Source: an uncultured Terriglobus sp.
Lineage (GTDB): Bacteria > Acidobacteriota > Terriglobia > Terriglobales > Acidobacteriaceae
Direction of reading: 5' to 3'
Length of the DNA stretch: 5,307 nucleotides
Assembly: GCA_937859825.1 (NCBI GenBank)
Contig: CALMAP010000393.1
Location: forward strand, 1 to 5,307
Shown here: positions 3,284-5,307 of the stretch, piece after piece
Numbering within the stretch: the first letter of the stretch is position 1
How the letters are laid out: each line of letters opens with the position of its first letter
Program-made: the position numbers and the translations under genes
The notes under the pieces: model-generated
The model's database searches: none
What the model saw: only the letters and a program-made list of their open reading frames with translations
Told to the model about the DNA's origin: nothing

Positions 3284-5307
3284 CGTGCATGTCCTTCTGC
3301 TTTCCTGCGTGGGAATCGCACCAACTCTACCGCACCGACGATGCCGGAGGAAACCGGCTGCAGGTTGTTCATATCCTGCATCTGGAAGCGGTCGCCGTAC
3401 TTTGCTTTGAGCGCCGTATAGTCGCGCGGCGGCTGGCCCGCGAGCGCATTGATGGCGGTGTTGTACACGCGCACCTCCACGGTATTGTCCCCCGCCTGGA
3501 TGAAACGCGAGATGTCCAGCGAGTAAGGCGGATGCCAGAGCACACCGGCCGTCTTGCCGTTGACCAGAACGGTGGCGGCCTCGCGTATCGGCGCATCGTA
3601 TTCGGCGCGCATGCCTGGCCTCGGTGCGGATTGTTGCTTGGGGTTGTCGTTTGCCATCGGTGTCGGATGGCCTCCGTTAAAGCGCAGCTCCGTGCGCTCG
3701 CCTGACTTCACGTTGCCGGTGAAGTGAGTGGCGTAACGCACCTCGCCGGAGTAGAAGCGCGTTGCGGGATCGGCTGTCCAATCCATGCCGGATGCGGATG
3801 CGCTTCGCTCTGGTGCGGGCGCTGAGAGAGCGCTGCCGGGAAAGGCAATCGTCCAGTCGTGAAGAAGCTCGGCGCGTTCGATTGTCGTGTCACCTCGCGC
3901 GACCGGCTGGTTAGGATGAGGGGCTTGAGCCCCTGTGGTTCCATCGGCTTTGTCGACCGCAGCGGCTGAAGCCGTCTGGGTTTGAGCGATGTTTTCGGCA
4001 CGGCTAAAGCCGTGCCCTTTCAATGGACCTGCTCGTCTCTCGTTCTCGTCTGGTCTGCCGTTCGCGCGGAGGCTTTTGCTCGTGCCCTTGTCGCTGTCAC
4101 TCGCAACCAGAACGCGCGAGCCGTAGGGCGGCAGCGTGACGCGCTCACCCGCGGTGGCGCGGGTTGCGGAGCCGTCCTCGATCTCCCACCAGGCCAGGTG
4201 CGTGTGCCAACTGGTGACGCGCAGCGCAAAGCTCTGCGGTTCGGGTGTTGTGTTCGCGACGAAGTAGACGTCGCTTGCAGGCAGAGCGCGCTGGATGAAG
4301 CCGACCGCACCCTCCACGCCGTGCAGGTCGAACGCCGCAGGCACAACGGCCTGCAGTGTAGGCGCGAGCTCCTTCATAGTTACGTGCGCGGCAGTGCGGG
4401 CCATGCGCGCGATCGTCGCCTTCAGCTCGGCGGAGTCCTTCTCGTCCATCAAGCCGGGCGCGAGGGATGGCGTTCCATCCACGAAGATTACCTCGCCGCC
4501 GGCGCTGGCATACGCCTCAAGCGCCTTCGCCGTCTGCAGGTGCATGCGTGTTGTGGGTGGAACGATCAGTGCTTTTGCCTTGAGTGGATGCGTTTCCAGC
4601 GCGGGACCGTCGATGTAGTTCATGTTGTGGCCGCTGCTCAGAACGGCCTGCATCAGCGCGGGTGTGATGCGCTTCTTCATGCCTTCGGTGACGCTCACGT
4701 GGCCTGGGACAAAGTCGGCCTGTGCGTCGTCCTCCGGCAGCAGGATCGCAACATCGTTCGCGGCCGCGCCCTGCCGCAGGAGCCAGCTCACGCGCTGCAG
4801 GTACTGCGTAACGGCAGGCATCACCGGCCACCACGGGTTATGTGCGTTGAAGACTGCTGCGGCATAGAGCGAGTAGCCCGGCTCCTGCGCGTAGACTGGC
4901 GAGTAAGGCCAGCCGTGCCCGATGATCTGGTTCACGCCTTCCAGGAACATGCGGTCCGCCTCCGCCTTCATGTCCAGCGGGGTGGCACGAAAGGCGGGCG
5001 AGTGCAGCCAGGTCCAGGTCTCGGCACTGGTAATGTTGTTGCCGAAGATGTGGTTCGCGCTCGACGTCCAGCGCGTGAAGGAGAAATTGTTCCACTGCGG
5101 TCCTTCGCCTTCGGGTAGCTGTGGCACCTGCTCGTCGCTTAGTGTGGCGGCGGGCTCGCCGTAGGGCTGTGAGCGGAACTTCGTGTCGTGCGCCGTGGCG
5201 AACTGTGCCATGGGCCGCAGGTAGTTCTCGCGAACAAGATCGCTCAGGGTCACGCCCCAGTCATGGCGGATGGCATGGGCCTGAGGGGTGCCGCCCTGCC
5301 ATAGCTG
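3280..5307 (-). CDS. GH106-type alpha-L-rhamnosidase, C-terminal part (5' end beyond the window)
   Basis: The frame is open from the right edge to TGA at 3280, giving 675 residues. The GTG at 5253 is not the start, because the family is around 1000 residues and 18 further in-frame codons (including RHDWG) precede it. The enzyme hydrolyses terminal alpha-L-rhamnose from plant polysaccharides or glycosides. Numbered from the window edge, the catalytic-region blocks are QPYGEP (47-52), SSANHIFGNNITSAETWTW (82-100, with a candidate catalytic Glu96), HSPAFRATP (102-110) and HGWPYSP (131-137). A Rossmann-like stretch (about 180-290) and a beta-rich region ending LPPYGSRVLV (392-401) follow. A low-complexity linker (about 404-474) built from palindromic DNA comes next. 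The end is a beta-sandwich carbohydrate-binding-like domain with VLVNGKTAG (580-588), LWHPPYSLDI (590-599) and MQDMNNLQPVSSGIVG. Export is expected, but the leader is out of view. It is the first gene of the rhamnose operon seen here. Confidence 0.85.
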   Translation of the reverse strand, partial: QLWQGGTPQAHAIRHDWGVTLSDLVRENYLRPMAQFATAHDTKFRSQPYGEPAATLSDEQVPQLPEGEGPQWNNFSFTRWTSSANHIFGNNITSAETWTWLHSPAFRATPLDMKAEADRMFLEGVNQIIGHGWPYSPVYAQEPGYSLYAAAVFNAHNPWWPVMPAVTQYLQRVSWLLRQGAAANDVAILLPEDDAQADFVPGHVSVTEGMKKRITPALMQAVLSSGHNMNYIDGPALETHPLKAKALIVPPTTRMHLQTAKALEAYASAGGEVIFVDGTPSLAPGLMDEKDSAELKATIARMARTAAHVTMKELAPTLQAVVPAAFDLHGVEGAVGFIQRALPASDVYFVANTTPEPQSFALRVTSWHTHLAWWEIEDGSATRATAGERVTLPPYGSRVLVASDSDKGTSKSLRANGRPDENERRAGPLKGHGFSRAENIAQTQTASAAAVDKADGTTGAQAPHPNQPVARGDTTIERAELLHDWTIAFPGSALSAPAPERSASASGMDWTADPATRFYSGEVRYATHFTGNVKSGERTELRFNGGHPTPMANDNPKQQSAPRPGMRAEYDAPIREAATVLVNGKTAGVLWHPPYSLDISRFIQAGDNTVEVRVYNTAINALAGQPPRDYTALKAKYGDRFQMQDMNNLQPVSSGIVGAVELVRFPRRKAEGHAR
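3292..3296 (-). promoter_or_regulatory. Internal ribosome-binding site of rhaM within the GH106 coding end
   Basis: AAGGA on the minus strand, 8 nt before the rhaM ATG, embedded in the last GH106 codons. Together with the ATGA overlap at 3280-3283 it supports coupled translation of the two genes. Confidence 0.6.
3919..4016. repeat. Cluster of three palindromes inside the GH106 coding sequence (in-frame REP-like insertion)
   Basis: Three hairpins share the core GGCT-NN-AGCC. They are AGGGGCT/AGCCCCT (3919-3925 and 3928-3934, 2-nt loop), CGGCT/AGCCG (3963-3967 and 3970-3974, 2-nt loop) and GGCACGGCT/AGCCGTGCC (3997-4005 and 4008-4016, 2-nt loop). The arms are perfect. On the coding strand they are translated as GAQAP, TASAA and GHGFSRA within a linker rich in Ala, Gln, Thr, Pro and charged residues that resembles no domain. 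The reading frame is intact on both sides, so this looks like a mobile palindromic element tolerated between two domains. The outer boundaries are uncertain; similarity between the two flanks suggests about 3888-4108 at most. Confidence 0.7.

Noticed and set aside
3982..5118. 378-codon open frame on the plus strand opposite the rhamnosidase gene
   Set aside because: It lies wholly antisense to a protein with recognisable GH106 motifs. Its product is rich in Arg, Val, Cys and His without domains, as expected for a shadow frame in GC-rich DNA.
5251..5253. GTG as the start of the GH106 gene
   Set aside because: The frame stays open for 18 more codons to the window edge with family-like sequence, and the protein would lack its N-terminal half.
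1..5307. CRISPR array, tRNA or rRNA genes
   Set aside because: No regularly spaced repeats, cloverleaf or conserved rRNA stretches were seen on either strand.

Overview
The window reads as chromosomal DNA of a GC-rich environmental bacterium. The best guess is an acidobacterium (Acidobacteriaceae/Terriglobia type). The reasons are a plant-polysaccharide (rhamnose/pectin) gene cluster, the style of the protein sequences, and short GGCT-NN-AGCC and GGGCC-NNN-GGCCC palindromes of the kind I associate with that group. The taxonomic call is an inference from memory, not a search. All supported genes lie on the minus strand, so the window is best read from right to left.

Right part, 5307 to 1579: a rhamnose-polysaccharide utilisation operon. 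It opens with the C-terminal ~675 residues of a GH106-type alpha-L-rhamnosidase, whose N-terminus lies beyond the window. That gene overlaps by 4 bp (ATGA) a complete 114-residue L-rhamnose mutarotase (rhaM). After a 196-bp gap carrying palindromic repeats comes a complete 387-residue GH105/GH88-type unsaturated rhamnogalacturonyl/glucuronyl hydrolase with a Tat-like signal peptide. The expected sequence of action is that GH106 releases L-rhamnose, RhaM interconverts its anomers for downstream catabolism, and GH105 trims unsaturated uronic acid from lyase-generated oligosaccharides.

Left part, about 1520 to 113: one insertion sequence of the IS110 family, IS1111 subgroup. It has 12-bp subterminal inverted repeats (120-131 and 1505-1516) and a transposase gene (416-1446) disabled by one single-base deletion and one in-frame amber codon. 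A structured non-coding stretch of ~300 bp follows the transposase, where IS1111 elements carry their guide (bridge/seek) RNA. The IS lies about 60 bp downstream of the GH105 stop. Beyond it, at the left edge, are the ribosome-binding site and first 19 codons of another minus-strand gene, possibly a tyrosine recombinase.

The most unusual structures are: (i) a cluster of three near-perfect palindromes inside the GH106 reading frame, encoding a low-complexity linker between domains without breaking the frame; (ii) a second, intergenic twin-hairpin repeat between rhaM and the GH105 gene; and (iii) the intact ends and structured 3' region of an IS whose own transposase is dead.
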